This document shows positions 35,902 to 46,779 of a stretch of DNA of 64,000 nucleotides, in pieces; positions within the stretch are counted from its first letter, which is position 1; every line of letters starts with the position of its first letter. Origin of the DNA: Flavobacterium sp. CF108 (lineage in GTDB: Bacteria; Bacteroidota; Bacteroidia; Flavobacteriales; Flavobacteriaceae). The notes under the pieces are model-generated. The model was not told the DNA's origin. It saw only the letters and a program-made list of their open reading frames with translations, and ran no database searches. Position numbers and translations under genes: made by a program. The stretch lies in NCBI RefSeq assembly GCF_900129795.1, contig NZ_FQWW01000001.1, positions 1,054,001 to 1,118,000 on the forward strand. Direction: 5' to 3'.

Positions 35902-37824
35902 ATGGCAAACGAGAGAAAGACAGATATATTAGTAAGCAAACTATTAGAAATTGCTAAAATTAACTATACCCCAAACGGCAGTGATATTAAAGAAATTCAA
36001 ACAGCATTAAAATCTGCTTCTAAAAAAGGTACTGGAAAATCAGGTTTTCCTGAATATGTTGCAATATCTAAAGATTTCATCTTAGTAATTGAAAATAAAT
36101 CTTCACTCGACAAACAAGTTCTATATTCTGACGAAGAAAGCCAAGTTTTATCTAATGATTCTAAAGCAATTACTAATTATGCCGAAAATGGAGCATTGCA
36201 TTATGCAAACGAAATAATATTAAAAACTAATTTCAAAAAAATATTTGCTTTTGGTTGCTCGGGCGATGAAAAGCATCACGTAATTCGACCAATTTATGTA
36301 GACCAGAACGGTTATACACTTCTTGAAAAAGTTGAAAATTTTGAAAATTTTACTGAAAAAAATATTGAAAAATATTACAAGGAACAAGTTTTAGGTGAAA
36401 CACCGCAAGAAACAATTGAATTAGAGGATATTTTAAAAAAATCTTCTGAACTACATGAAGCACTTCGTAATTATGGTCAATTAGGTAATGACCAAAAACC
36501 ACTTGTAGTTTCAGCAATTCTTTTAGCATTAAGTGAAGAATCTTTTAATTTAGATTCTCTAACAGGAGATACAATCAAAACTGATGGACAAAAAATTTAT
36601 GATGCACTTTCAACTCACATGTCTAGAGTACAAGTTCAACCCGAAACAAAAAAAGAGGTTGTTTTAAATCAGTTTAATATAATTAGAGATAATACTGTTT
36701 TAAACCAAAAAGACTCTAGACTAACAATTGAAACTTCGAAAAATACTTTTTTAGAAAAAACACCTTTAAAATATTTTGCAGAGTATATAAACAAAAATAT
36801 ACTATCATCTGTAATAGCGAATAATACTGAAGATGTTTTAGGTAGATTCTATGGCGAATTTATGCGTTATGGTGGTAGTGATGGTCAAACTTTAGGTGTT
36901 ATTTTAACTCCTAAACACATTACTGAATTATTTACTGAGCTTATTAATTTAAAACCTTCTGATACTATTTTTGATCCCTGTTGTGGGACAGGTGGTTTTC
37001 TTATTGCAGGAATGCATAAAATGTTAAATCAGGCAAAAAACTCTAATGAGAAAGCAATCATAAAAAAGGATAAGATACATGGTATAGAAATTAAGGCTGA
37101 AATGTTTTCAATTGCAACTACAAATATGATTTTGCGAGGGGATGGAAAAAGTAACTTAATTAAAGACGATTTTTTAAGAAGAAGCATAACAGATTTACAA
37201 AAAAACAACTATACTGTTGGTTTTATTAATCCACCGTATTCTCAAGCCAAAGGCAAAGATACTGCACATTTATCTGAAATTAATTTTATTAAACATTTAC
37301 TCGATAGCTTAGCCGAAGGTGGCAGATGTGTTGCCATCATTCCATTATCTACAATGGTAGGGAAAACAAAAGAAGACAAATTAATTAAAAAAATGATTTT
37401 AGAAAATCATACCCTTGAGGGCGTAATCACACTAAATAAAAACACTTTTTATGGCGTAGGCACTAATACTTGTATTGCTATTTTCACTGCACATCAACCT
37501 CACTCAGATAAAAAATATTCTAAATTTATTAATTATGAAGATGATGGATTTGTAGTTAGTAAACATATAGGATTAGTTGAAACTACAAGAGCTATTTCAC
37601 AAAAAAATCATTTACTTGATTGCTGGCTACATGACAAACCAGCTGAAAGCAAGTTTATGGTAAAAACAACTATAAAACCAGAGGATGAATGGCTACACTC
37701 CTTCTATTATTTTAATGATGAAATCCCAAATCAGGAAGATTTTGAAAAAACAGTTGCGGATTATTTAACTTTCGAATTCAATATGGTAATGCAAGATCGT
37801 GAATATTTATTCGATAACATTTAA
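35902..37824 (+). CDS. nuclease-methyltransferase subunit of a BcgI-like restriction-modification enzyme
   Basis: Protein of 640 aa combining an N-terminal PD-(D/E)xK-like nuclease (SGFPEYV at 47-53, then FILVIENK with E64/K66) with a helical region (about 180-280) and an N6-adenine methyltransferase: FDPCCGTGGF (D358, SAM binding) and INPPYSQAKG (N443, catalytic NPPY). No separate hsdR or hsdM is present. This fusion plus a following specificity subunit is the layout of type IIB BcgI-like enzymes, whose A subunit has a similar length. It acts on DNA in the cytoplasm, cutting foreign DNA and methylating self DNA. The target cannot be read. Its base composition is very AT-rich. Confidence 0.82.
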   Translation: MANERKTDILVSKLLEIAKINYTPNGSDIKEIQTALKSASKKGTGKSGFPEYVAISKDFILVIENKSSLDKQVLYSDEESQVLSNDSKAITNYAENGALHYANEIILKTNFKKIFAFGCSGDEKHHVIRPIYVDQNGYTLLEKVENFENFTEKNIEKYYKEQVLGETPQETIELEDILKKSSELHEALRNYGQLGNDQKPLVVSAILLALSEESFNLDSLTGDTIKTDGQKIYDALSTHMSRVQVQPETKKEVVLNQFNIIRDNTVLNQKDSRLTIETSKNTFLEKTPLKYFAEYINKNILSSVIANNTEDVLGRFYGEFMRYGGSDGQTLGVILTPKHITELFTELINLKPSDTIFDPCCGTGGFLIAGMHKMLNQAKNSNEKAIIKKDKIHGIEIKAEMFSIATTNMILRGDGKSNLIKDDFLRRSITDLQKNNYTVGFINPPYSQAKGKDTAHLSEINFIKHLLDSLAEGGRCVAIIPLSTMVGKTKEDKLIKKMILENHTLEGVITLNKNTFYGVGTNTCIAIFTAHQPHSDKKYSKFINYEDDGFVVSKHIGLVETTRAISQKNHLLDCWLHDKPAESKFMVKTTIKPEDEWLHSFYYFNDEIPNQEDFEKTVADYLTFEFNMVMQDREYLFDNI

Positions 37825-37829
37825 TAATA

Positions 37830-38892
37830 ATGGATTTAAATAATATTTTATGGGAAGAATACGTCTTTGAAGACGTTTTTAAAATCTATTCGACTAAAAG
37901 TGGAATTGATAAAAATAAACTTATTTTAAAAAAAGGGAACATACCATATGTAACTAGAACCGAAAAAAATAATGCAATTGATTTTTTTATTTGTGAGCAA
38001 GACGAACAATATGAAAAGGATAAAAAAAATGTAATAACAATTGGTTTAGATACACAAACTGTTTTTTATCAAAAACACGAGTTTTACACTGGCCAAAATA
38101 TTCAAATTTTAGAAAACGATAATCTAAATTTTAATAATTCCCAATTTTTAATTCCACTAATAAAAAAACAAATGGAAAAGTTCAGTTGGGGCGGTAATGG
38201 TGCAACATTAACGAGACTAAAAAGAACTAGAATTATTCTACCTTCCAAAAATAGCAAACCAGATTTTTTGTTTATGGAGCAATTTATACAACAAAAAGAG
38301 AAAGAAAAATTAGACAAATTTTTAGATTATATTACCAAAAAAATTAACGAAGTAAAAGACTATAAAGAAGTAAAACTTATTGAAAAAAAAGATTGGGTCG
38401 AATATAAATTAAGTGATTTATTTCATTTTGAAAAAGGTAATCAAAATAACATGACGGCCTTAAAAAATGGAAAAATTCCTTTAGTATCAGCCAAAAATGG
38501 TGATAATGGTTTAAAAAACTTTGTTTCTAAAAATAACAAAAAAATATTTTATCATAATTGCTTAACACTTAATAATGATGGCGATGGTGGTGCTGGTATA
38601 GCATATTATCAGCCTTATGATTTTTTATTAGATAGTCACGTAACCGCATTAACCCCAAAAATGAAGTTAAATAGATTTGTATTACTCTTTATTTCAAGAT
38701 GCATTACTTCACAAAGAAATAAATTTGGTCACGGTTATTCTTTAACAAACAATAGAATAACAGCATTTAAAATGATGCTTCCCATCAACTCAAAAAAAGA
38801 ACCAGATTATGAATATATGGAAAATTACATAAAAAAAGATCGAATTTGAAAAATTAAGCAAATACATGAAAAGGATAAAAAGTAAACTATAA
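37830..38892 (+). CDS. restriction-modification specificity subunit S, frameshifted near the C-terminus
   Basis: Two-half specificity subunit recognising the DNA target. TRD1 begins LWEEYVFEDVFKIYSTKSG, TRD2 begins DWVEYKLSDLFHFEKGNQ, and the central spacer contains DFLFMEQFIQQKEKEKLDK. The uninterrupted frame stops at 38849 (339 aa). After an A7 tract at 38831-38837 the other frame reads IEFEKLSKYMKRIKSKL to a stop at 38892, which mirrors the central spacer. One A fewer would restore a normal end, so this is either phase variation, an inactivating mutation or a sequencing error. It starts 5 bp after the methylase gene, so they share a transcript. Confidence 0.85.
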
Positions 38893-38919
38893 GATACAAT
38901 CTATTAATAAATTATTTAT

Positions 38920-39420
38920 ATGGGAATACAATTAGGTCAGTATGATAGAGAATTAATAAAAAGAACTATTGAATTAAATAAAAAATATAAAGGAATTTAC
39001 AATATAACATTATTAATGAATTCACTTTTAAGCTTAATTGTTTTACCAAATGAAAAAAGAAGCTTTAGAAATATTCAATTTCTGAAAAGTAGCATATATA
39101 GTATTCCCGAAATTCAAAATATAATATCTCAAGCCGGTTTTATTTTTGATTCAGGTTTTTACAAACAAACTATCAACGGAGTTAAAACCAATACCCAAAA
39201 TCCTAGAGATTTAGAGAATTTACTTAGGAGAATTCGAAATGGAATTTCTCACCAAAGAATAGAACCAATAAGTGACATAAACAATAAGTGGATAGGAGTA
39301 ATTATACAAGATTATTCATCTAATAATGTATGTGGGCTAAATGTTCATTTCACAATAAGTGAGTTGAAGAGTTTTGCTTTATTTATAGGTAATTCATACC
39401 TAAACGAATTACCGGAATAA
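38920..39420 (+). CDS. HEPN-domain protein (pEK499_p136-like)
   Basis: Protein of 166 aa, largely helical, with a central RNGISH (R106 and H111), the R-x4-H signature of HEPN RNases, embedded in LENLLRRIRNGISHQRIEP. The layout resembles the HEPN family typified by pEK499_p136. HEPN proteins are RNases found as toxins or as effectors of antiviral systems. It lies 28 bp after the corrected S-subunit stop on the same strand, giving a three-gene defence-like block. No antitoxin gene is apparent. Activity and target are inferred only. Confidence 0.7.
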   Translation: MGIQLGQYDRELIKRTIELNKKYKGIYNITLLMNSLLSLIVLPNEKRSFRNIQFLKSSIYSIPEIQNIISQAGFIFDSGFYKQTINGVKTNTQNPRDLENLLRRIRNGISHQRIEPISDINNKWIGVIIQDYSSNNVCGLNVHFTISELKSFALFIGNSYLNELPE

Positions 39421-39524
39421 TACTTTTCCAATTAATTCCACACATCAAATTGTAGTCAACTAACTACTTATATTGTTGGGTAATTTAAAACACCCATTTT
39501 TTGCATTTCAATTTCAAAAAAACA

Positions 39525-39556
39525 AAAAAACCTCTCAAAAATCTGAGAGGTTTTTC
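39525..39556. terminator. bidirectional terminator
   Basis: AAAAAACCTCTCA / TGAGAGGTTTTT stem between the HEPN gene (+) and the mutase gene (-). A and T runs on both sides serve both directions. Confidence 0.88.
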
Positions 39557-39575
39557 CATATCATTAAAAAATTAT

Positions 39576-42500
39576 TTACATATTCCTTCTATACTGCCCA
39601 CCCACTTCAAACAACGCCGAAGTAATCTGACCCAAAGAACAAACCTTAGTAGCTTCCATTAAATGATCGAATAAATTTTCGTTTTTAATAGCCGCTTGCT
39701 GTAAATTATTTAAATGTTCATTAACTTTTGCTTCGTGAAATTGATGTAAGTTATCCAGCATCGTAATTTGATATTGTTTTTCTTCTTCGGTTGCACGAAT
39801 AACCTCAGCTGGAATTACCGTTGGTGAACCTTTTGAACTCAGGAAAGTATTTACTCCCACAATTGGGAAATCGCCGTTGTGTTTCAAAGTTTCGTAATAC
39901 AAACTTTCTTCCTGAATTTTAGATCTTTGGTACATTGTTTCCATTGCGCCAAGAACTCCGCCACGTTCTGTAATTCTGTCAAATTCCTGTAAAACTGCAG
40001 CTTCCACTAAATCAGTCAATTCTTCGATAATGAACGAACCTTGAATTGGGTTTTCATTTTTCGCCAAGCCTAATTCTTTATTAATAATCAACTGAATTGC
40101 CATTGCACGACGCACAGATTCTTCTGTTGGCGTTGTAATCGCTTCATCGTAAGCGTTTGTGTGCAGTGAATTACAGTTATCATAAATGGCGTATAAAGCT
40201 TGTAAAGTCGTTCTAATATCGTTGAAATCAATTTCCTGCGCATGCAATGAACGTCCCGAAGTTTGAATATGATATTTCAGCATTTGCGCTCTTTCGTTGG
40301 CTCCGTATTTGTTTTTCATGGCTTTTGCCCAAATTTTACGTGCCACACGACCAATAACCGAATATTCTGGATCAACTCCGTTTGAGAAGAAGAATGATAA
40401 ATTTGGTCCAAAATCGTTGATGTTCATTCCGCGGCTCAAATAATATTCCACGTAAGTAAAACCATTTGAAAGCGTAAAAGCCAATTGCGTAATTGGGTTT
40501 GCTCCCGCCTCGGCAATATGATATCCTGAAATCGAAACCGAATAGAAATTTCGAACGTTTTTAGTAATAAAATATTCCTGAACGTCGCCCATTAATCGTA
40601 AAGCAAATTCGGTTGAGAAAATACAAGTATTCTGTGCTTGATCTTCTTTTAAAATATCGGCCTGAACCGTTCCACGAACTTGTGATAACGTTTTGACTTT
40701 TATTTCATTATAAACATCTAAAGGTAAAACCTGATCTCCAGTAACGCCTAAAAGCATTAATCCTAAACCATTGTTTCCTTCTGGTAAATCGCCTTGGTAT
40801 TTTGGTCTTTCAATACCTTTTCCAGCATATATTTTGGTGATTTTTGCCTCAACTTCTTTTTCTAATTCATTGGCTTTAATGTACAATTCGCATTGCTGAT
40901 CGATTGCCGCATTCATAAAAAAGCCTAAAAGCATTGGTGCAGGCCCATTGATCGTCATACTTACAGATGTTAAAGCATGAACCAAATCGAAACCTGAATA
41001 GAGTTTTTTAGCATCATCTAAACAACAAATAGAAACTCCCGCATTTCCAATTTTTCCGTAAATATCCGGACGTAAATCTGGATCGTTTCCGTATAAAGTA
41101 ACGCTGTCAAAAGCAGTCGAAAGTCGTTTTGCAGGCAATCCCGCACTTACATAATGAAAACGTTTATTTGTTCTTTCTGGTCCGCCCTCGCCCGCAAACA
41201 TTCTCGACGGATCTTCGCCTTCGCGTTTAAACGGATATAATCCCGAAGCAAAAGGAAATTCGCCAGGAACATTTTCTTGTAAATTCCAACGCAAAATATC
41301 GCCCCAGCCTTCATATTTAGGCAAAGCAATTTTTGGGATTTGTAAATGCGATAAACTTTCAGAATGCGTTGCAATCTTGATTTCTTTATCACGAACTTTA
41401 AACGAGTAAATCGGATTTTTATATTTGGCTACTTTTTCATCCCAATTCAGGATAATTTCCCAATTGTACGGATCTAAATCCATTTTTACTTTATCAAACT
41501 GATTCAATAAAAGATTTAAAAAGATTCTGTTTTCATCATGTGGCTGACCTGCGCTTGGTAAAACAGTCGAATCATCGATTCCTGCTTTATTAATTTGTGG
41601 CACTTTTCCAGAAACCGATTCTATGGTTTTGAAAATTCCGTATAATTTCTGCGCTACTTTTTGCTGCGAAAGTGCGATTTCATCATAAGATCTGTTATTC
41701 TCTGCAATTTCAGATAAATAACGCGTTCTGTGTGGCGGAATCACAAAGATTTTCTCGCTCATTTCTTTAGTGATTTCAAAGGTCGATTTCAAATCTGAAG
41801 CCGTTTTTTCAACCACTTTATCCATAATCGCTTTGTAAAGCGTGTTCATTCCCGGATCGTTAAACTGCGAAGCAATTGTTCCGAAAACTGGCATTTCATC
41901 AGGATTTTTATCCCAAAGATTATGGTTTCTTTGATATTGTTTTTTTACATCGCGCAAAGCGTCTAAAGCTCCGCGTTTATCAAATTTATTTAAAGCTACT
42001 AAATCGGCAAAATCAAGCATGTCGATTTTTTCCAATTGTGTTGCGGCTCCAAATTCCGGCGTCATTACATATAAGGATACATCAGAATGATCCATAATCT
42101 CAGTATCAGACTGACCAATTCCTGAAGTTTCCAGGATAATCAAATCATATTTTGCGGCTTTTAAAACCTGAATTGCTTCGGCTACATATTTAGATAAAGC
42201 CAAATTCGACTGACGTGTCGCCAGCGAACGCATATATACACGAGGATTATTTATGGCATTCATACGGATTCTGTCTCCTAAAAGCGCTCCTCCGGTTTTT
42301 CTCTTAGAAGGATCGACAGAAATTAATCCGATTGTTTTTTCAGGAAAATCAATTAAAAAACGACGAACCAATTCATCAACCAAAGATGATTTTCCGGCGC
42401 CGCCCGTTCCTGTAATTCCCAAAACCGGAATTATAGAATTGGTATTGCTTTCGTGAATTTTATCAAAAACTGGTTTTGCAATTTCAGGGAAATTCTCGGC

Positions 42501-43016
42501 TGCCGAAATTAAACGTGCAATCGCCGTAGGAACTTTATTTTCGATATGATCGATTTCTCCGTTTAATTTATCTCCAATAGGAAAATCAGCCTGCTGTACC
42601 AAATCATTAATCATTCCCTGAAGCCCTAACGAGCGGCCGTCATCTGGCGCATAAATTCGGGTAATTCCATATTCATGCAATTCTGAAATTTCGCTTGGCA
42701 GAATCACTCCGCCGCCGCCGCCAAAAATTTTAATGTGTCCCGCTCCTTTTTCATGAAGCAAGTCATACATATATTTAAAGTATTCGTTGTGCCCGCCTTG
42801 GTAAGATGTCATCGCAATGGCATTAGCATCTTCCTGAATGGCTGTATTAACCACTTCCTCTACACTTCTGTCATGTCCAAGGTGAATTACCTCAACTCCA
42901 GTTGACTGAATAATACGACGCATGATGTTAATTGCTGCATCATGGCCGTCAAAAAGCGACGCAGCGGTTACAATTCTTACTTTATTTTTAGGAATATATG
43001 GTATTTGTTGTTCCAT
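39576..43016 (-). CDS. icmF: isobutyryl-CoA mutase, fused (IcmF)
   Basis: Protein of 1146 aa containing all parts of an adenosylcobalamin-dependent acyl-CoA mutase. Residues 1-140 are the B12-binding domain with FDGHDAAIN (His25, lower axial ligand) and [12 protein letters not shown]3E/MeaB-like GTPase chaperone follows, with P-loop GTGGAGKSS (203-211) and [19 protein letters not shown]. The C-terminal TIM-barrel mutase has [20 protein letters not shown] and [13 protein letters not shown]. This order defines IcmF, which interconverts isobutyryl-CoA and n-butyryl-CoA (some act on pivalyl-CoA). It has no separate mutase subunit or chaperone nearby and stands alone. Mutase activity on methylmalonyl-CoA cannot be excluded. 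Confidence 0.93.
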   Translation of the reverse strand: MEQQIPYIPKNKVRIVTAASLFDGHDAAINIMRRIIQSTGVEVIHLGHDRSVEEVVNTAIQEDANAIAMTSYQGGHNEYFKYMYDLLHEKGAGHIKIFGGGGGVILPSEISELHEYGITRIYAPDDGRSLGLQGMINDLVQQADFPIGDKLNGEIDHIENKVPTAIARLISAAENFPEIAKPVFDKIHESNTNSIIPVLGITGTGGAGKSSLVDELVRRFLIDFPEKTIGLISVDPSKRKTGGALLGDRIRMNAINNPRVYMRSLATRQSNLALSKYVAEAIQVLKAAKYDLIILETSGIGQSDTEIMDHSDVSLYVMTPEFGAATQLEKIDMLDFADLVALNKFDKRGALDALRDVKKQYQRNHNLWDKNPDEMPVFGTIASQFNDPGMNTLYKAIMDKVVEKTASDLKSTFEITKEMSEKIFVIPPHRTRYLSEIAENNRSYDEIALSQQKVAQKLYGIFKTIESVSGKVPQINKAGIDDSTVLPSAGQPHDENRIFLNLLLNQFDKVKMDLDPYNWEIILNWDEKVAKYKNPIYSFKVRDKEIKIATHSESLSHLQIPKIALPKYEGWGDILRWNLQENVPGEFPFASGLYPFKREGEDPSRMFAGEGGPERTNKRFHYVSAGLPAKRLSTAFDSVTLYGNDPDLRPDIYGKIGNAGVSICCLDDAKKLYSGFDLVHALTSVSMTINGPAPMLLGFFMNAAIDQQCELYIKANELEKEVEAKITKIYAGKGIERPKYQGDLPEGNNGLGLMLLGVTGDQVLPLDVYNEIKVKTLSQVRGTVQADILKEDQAQNTCIFSTEFALRLMGDVQEYFITKNVRNFYSVSISGYHIAEAGANPITQLAFTLSNGFTYVEYYLSRGMNINDFGPNLSFFFSNGVDPEYSVIGRVARKIWAKAMKNKYGANERAQMLKYHIQTSGRSLHAQEIDFNDIRTTLQALYAIYDNCNSLHTNAYDEAITTPTEESVRRAMAIQLIINKELGLAKNENPIQGSFIIEELTDLVEAAVLQEFDRITERGGVLGAMETMYQRSKIQEESLYYETLKHNGDFPIVGVNTFLSSKGSPTVIPAEVIRATEEEKQYQITMLDNLHQFHEAKVNEHLNNLQQAAIKNENLFDHLMEATKVCSLGQITSALFEVGGQYRRNM

Positions 43017-43304
43017 TTTATGAATATGATAATTTTATGGACGCAATTTACAAAATATTTTAATATTTGTTTATGATCAAACCTTTATGTTTTTAAAAAA
43101 TATATCGATTTCGTTAATAACTAGGGTAACAAATTTTCTAACCAGCTGATTTATACTATATAAACCTACAACATGGCAATCTTGCAAAATCTAAATGTAA
43201 TAAAGCAACTCATTATCAATAACCTAAAGTAATTTAGCAGTGTAGAAAAGGCCCCAAATTTTTACCCAGAACTTTCGAATCTAAGTAGTAACGTAAAAAT
43301 TGAA

Positions 43305-44918
43305 ATGAAAATGAAAACGACATATCCACTAAGCATAATTTTAGCTCTTAGTTTCACTATTTTATCTTTCGGAAAGCATAATAATAGTACTACCAGAGAA
43401 AACATAAGTTTAAATAAATCTTATCTAAATAACAATTCAGATACAAAAGTTGACAGTGAAGTATTGACTGATTTCTTTAAAAGGTATTCTGATTTAAAAA
43501 AATATCAAAACGAGGTTACCTCATTGTACAAAACAAGGTCTTACGGACCAATTTGGTTTGAAGATGACAAAATCAACGAGTTTGGAAAAACCTTATATGA
43601 TAAATTGAATGATACTTATGAGGAAGGTTTAATTTTTGAACTTCCTTATAAATATGAAATTGATCAAATTTTCAAAAAAAGATCAAATGATAAACCATCA
43701 AAAGCAGATTCCGATATGCTTTTGACAGCAGCATACATCATATATATGAACCGTGTGTATGTTGGTTTAGATGCCGAAACTGCTAAAAAAACAGGATGGC
43801 TCCTTCCAAAAAAAGAAATATCTTATGATACTTTGTTAGATTCTTTAATGACTCAACCTACATTATTAGAGAAAAATGACGAGCTTCTTTTTAGCCAATA
43901 CTATAAATTGCAGGATGCACTTAAAAAATACAGAGAAATAGAAAAATCTGGTGTTTGGAAACCTATCGTTGCCGAATCTCCTTATAAAGATTTACGACCT
44001 GATGCCAATACACCAACAATTGGACAAGTTAGAACGAGATTATTTATTTTGGGCGATTTAGATCATGATTCTAAAAGTAATTTTTATGATCGTGAATTAA
44101 TGGATGGTGTAATGAAATATAAACTTAGAAATGGTTTTAAACCAAATTACATTCTGTCTGAAGATCATATTAAAGAAATGAACATTCCGTTGAAAGACAA
44201 GATTAATACCTTGATGGTGAACATGGAAAGATGTCGTTGGATTTCTCCAAAAATTCTAAAAGACAAAGAATATATTATTGTAAATATTCCTTCTTTTGAA
44301 TTAGTGTATGTAAAAAACGGAAAACCGGAACTTACTTCTAAAGTTTTTGTGGGATCTGCCGTGACTAAAACAACTATATTTAATGGGAATATTGACAAAA
44401 TTGTTTTCAGCCCATATTGGACAGTTCCTCAAAGTATTGTCGAAAACGAATTGAAAATGAAAATAGCTGCCGATCCTAATTACTTGACAGAAAAAAATAT
44501 GGAAATAGTTAATGGTCAGGTAAGACAAAAACCGGGTCCAAACAACTCTCTTGGATTAGTGAAATTTATTTTCCCAAATCCTGAAGATATTTACATGCAC
44601 GATACTCCTGCAAAATCATTATTTGATTTTGAAAGAAGAACTTTTAGCCACGGTTGTATTAATGTAAACAAAGCCAAAGAATTAGCTATTGCCATGCTTA
44701 AAGATTATCCAGAATGGACAACAGAAAAAATCAATACAGCAATGGAAGGGAAAACTGAAACTACTTTTAAACTGCCAAATAAAGTGCCTATTTACATTAC
44801 TTATTTTACTTCATGGGTACATGATTCTGGAGAAATTAGTTTTTATCAGGATGTTTATGAAAAAGATACAGAGTTAAATAATTTCTTATTTCCGGTTGAT
44901 GGCGTAGCTTCAAACTAA
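43305..44918 (+). CDS. L,D-transpeptidase (YcbB-like)
   Basis: Envelope enzyme of 537 aa with a Sec signal (SIILALSFTILSFGK). An N-terminal domain of about 300 residues carries LKKYQNEVTSLYKTRSYGP and YAKIWF-like YGPIWFEDDK, as in YcbB (LdtD) scaffolds. The catalytic YkuD domain begins IVNIPSFELVYVKNGKPEL and contains the motif SHGCINV (Cys451 nucleophile) preceded by YMHDTPAKSLFD. Such enzymes make 3-3 peptidoglycan cross-links. The first ATG at 43305 was kept; a second ATG two codons later is equally possible. Confidence 0.9.
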   Translation: MKMKTTYPLSIILALSFTILSFGKHNNSTTRENISLNKSYLNNNSDTKVDSEVLTDFFKRYSDLKKYQNEVTSLYKTRSYGPIWFEDDKINEFGKTLYDKLNDTYEEGLIFELPYKYEIDQIFKKRSNDKPSKADSDMLLTAAYIIYMNRVYVGLDAETAKKTGWLLPKKEISYDTLLDSLMTQPTLLEKNDELLFSQYYKLQDALKKYREIEKSGVWKPIVAESPYKDLRPDANTPTIGQVRTRLFILGDLDHDSKSNFYDRELMDGVMKYKLRNGFKPNYILSEDHIKEMNIPLKDKINTLMVNMERCRWISPKILKDKEYIIVNIPSFELVYVKNGKPELTSKVFVGSAVTKTTIFNGNIDKIVFSPYWTVPQSIVENELKMKIAADPNYLTEKNMEIVNGQVRQKPGPNNSLGLVKFIFPNPEDIYMHDTPAKSLFDFERRTFSHGCINVNKAKELAIAMLKDYPEWTTEKINTAMEGKTETTFKLPNKVPIYITYFTSWVHDSGEISFYQDVYEKDTELNNFLFPVDGVASN

Positions 44919-44945
44919 ATATTATAATAAATCATAAATAAAATA

Positions 44946-44982
44946 AAATCGGGAATTCAATCAAATGAATTCTCGATTTTTC
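44946..44982 (+). terminator. Rho-independent terminator
   Basis: AAATCGGGAATTC / GAATTCTCGATTT stem with one G-T pair and a T run. Confidence 0.88.
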
Positions 44983-45103
44983 TTTTTTTAAAATTAACCT
45001 AACTTATTAATATTAAAACTTCTAAGTCTAAAAATATTTTGATTTCCGTCGCAACTTTGCAGTGTAATACTACCACTAATATTAATTGCAAAATCAATTT
45101 ATC

Positions 45104-45445
45104 ATGAAAACAGAGAATATCGATGGATTAACACTTTTTGAAATAAATTTATTAATTCAACAAGGAGCAAGATTTGTAATGTTTCCTAATATGATGACTA
45201 AATTTAAAAGTTATACGATTTATTTTGTTCGCCCTGAAGAAAAAACTTTTAAATATGCCATAAAACACTTTTTAAAAAATATAGCAAATTGCTGGCATAC
45301 AATACCTTTTAGACCACTTTATCTTTCTAAATCTTTATTTTATTTAGCTATTGGCGGTCAAAACTACACTCATGCAGTACTGGCAGATTTAAAAACCATA
45401 AATCCTGTCTACAACCCAAACCTATACTGCTTACAATACGTTTAA
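45104..45445 (+). CDS. hypothetical protein
   Basis: Small 113-aa protein without signal or clear membrane segment, though one stretch (KSLFYLAIGG) is hydrophobic. It starts MKTENIDGLTLFEINLLIQQ and is rich in aromatic residues. I recognise no domain. The frame opens at a TTG at 45086, but the ATG at 45104 is preferred. Its leader carries GCAACTTTGCAGTGTAATACT, a variant of the 'tttgtaatgtaata' motif seen before other genes in the window. Confidence 0.65.
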   Translation: MKTENIDGLTLFEINLLIQQGARFVMFPNMMTKFKSYTIYFVRPEEKTFKYAIKHFLKNIANCWHTIPFRPLYLSKSLFYLAIGGQNYTHAVLADLKTINPVYNPNLYCLQYV

Positions 45446-45582
45446 ACTGCCTTTTTTGTCCCTAAAAATCTTAGTTATAAATATGTTTCGGTAAACCAAA
45501 AGCTATCCAAACAATCAGGCAATCCCTACTCTGCTCGAATAAAATGTTTTTTTAGTAATTTGTTTATCTCAAACAATGAATT

Positions 45583-45616
45583 AAATCATCTTATAAATTT
45601 TATAAGATGATTTTTT
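45583..45616 (+). terminator. Rho-independent terminator
   Basis: AAATCATCTTATAA / TTATAAGATGATTT stem followed by T residues. The rest of the 348-bp gap up to 45793 shows nothing else. Confidence 0.85.
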
Positions 45617-45793
45617 GTTATTAAGACCTAGGTAAATTTCCTGATTTTTCTATATCTATAAACTAATATATACATGTTATTTGAAGTAAAACCTATTTTT
45701 TTTTGTCTTAAAATACTACTTTAAAATCATTTTGAGGCTTATATGCTAATAGATTAAATAGAGATTTGCAGATTCCAATTCATCCATTTACAA

Positions 45794-46663
45794 ATGAAAA
45801 AATACGTTTTAATTTTTAGTCTTACTATAGCAACTTTACTTATTTCATGCAATAAATTTACAACAGAAGATGGGATTATATCTGATGGAATCAGCAATCC
45901 AAAACCACCAAAAGCTATAGGGCCTCCGCGTATATTATTTATAGGAAATAGCCAAATTGAATATTTTGTAAGTGCTCCTACTCTGTTTCAGGAATTATGT
46001 AATTGCAATAATAAACATATAAATGTACAGCAATTGGTAACGATGGGAGTTTCACTTGATAAAGTTTATTATACTAATAAAACAGAAGCTAATCAAATTT
46101 TTTCTAATAGAGATAAGGATGGAAATTATTATGATTTTGTTGTGCTTCAGGAAGCGACGCCAATTGCATTAACAGATCTTGAAAAATATAGATCAAATTT
46201 AAAATTAATTGTAGAAAAAATACATAAAAACAGCCCGGATGTTGCCATATATGTCTATCAAAATATGTCTCCATTACCATATACAAATCCAGAATATAAT
46301 GATTATTATAAAGAATTACAAAAGAATGCTATTTTAGCCGCCGCTTTTATTAAAAATGCAGGTTTATTGAGGATTGGTGATGCTGTTAAAGATGCATATG
46401 ACGGTAAAAGCGGTTATAAATATTTAAGTGATAATAAAGATAATCTTCGTTATGGTAAAAATATACTTCACTTTACAAACGATGGCGGTTTTTTACAGGC
46501 AGTTTTACTATACTCAGCTATATTTGACAAAACACCAATTATTCCTAAAAAACTTATTTTAAGCACAGGAACTGGAGATAAAGACAATATGAGAAAACAA
46601 GAAGTGAATAAAGTAATCAGTAATCCAAAGGCTTTAGAAGAAATAGCTTTTAATAATCGTTAA
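45794..46663 (+). CDS. SGNH/GDSL-type hydrolase lipoprotein
   Basis: Protein of 289 aa with a lipoprotein signal (LIFSLTIATLLISC, Cys19), then the SGNH block I ILFIGNSQIEYFV with the nucleophile Ser in GNS, VVLQEATP (block III-like), and a final HFTNDGGFLQAV that places a catalytic His. The DxxH arrangement of the last block is not the textbook one, so catalytic assignment is moderate. Likely an envelope esterase or acyl hydrolase. Its substrate is unknown. Confidence 0.72.
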   Translation: MKKYVLIFSLTIATLLISCNKFTTEDGIISDGISNPKPPKAIGPPRILFIGNSQIEYFVSAPTLFQELCNCNNKHINVQQLVTMGVSLDKVYYTNKTEANQIFSNRDKDGNYYDFVVLQEATPIALTDLEKYRSNLKLIVEKIHKNSPDVAIYVYQNMSPLPYTNPEYNDYYKELQKNAILAAAFIKNAGLLRIGDAVKDAYDGKSGYKYLSDNKDNLRYGKNILHFTNDGGFLQAVLLYSAIFDKTPIIPKKLILSTGTGDKDNMRKQEVNKVISNPKALEEIAFNNR

Positions 46664-46674
46664 ACTTTAAAAAC

Positions 46675-46710
46675 AAAAAATCATCTTATAGTTTATAAGG
46701 TGATTTTTTT
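46675..46710 (+). terminator. Rho-independent terminator
   Basis: AAAAAATCATCTTATA / TATAAGGTGATTTTTT stem with a two-base loop, just after the hydrolase gene. Confidence 0.85.
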
Positions 46711-46779
46711 ATTTTGTTTCATCTGAAAATTAATATCTTTCAGAAAATTAACCTAACCAACAAATTAACCTTTATTATT

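Noticed and set aside
43017..43304. Cobalamin riboswitch before the mutase gene
   Set aside because: No conserved B12-box or the usual stems could be recognised in the leader.
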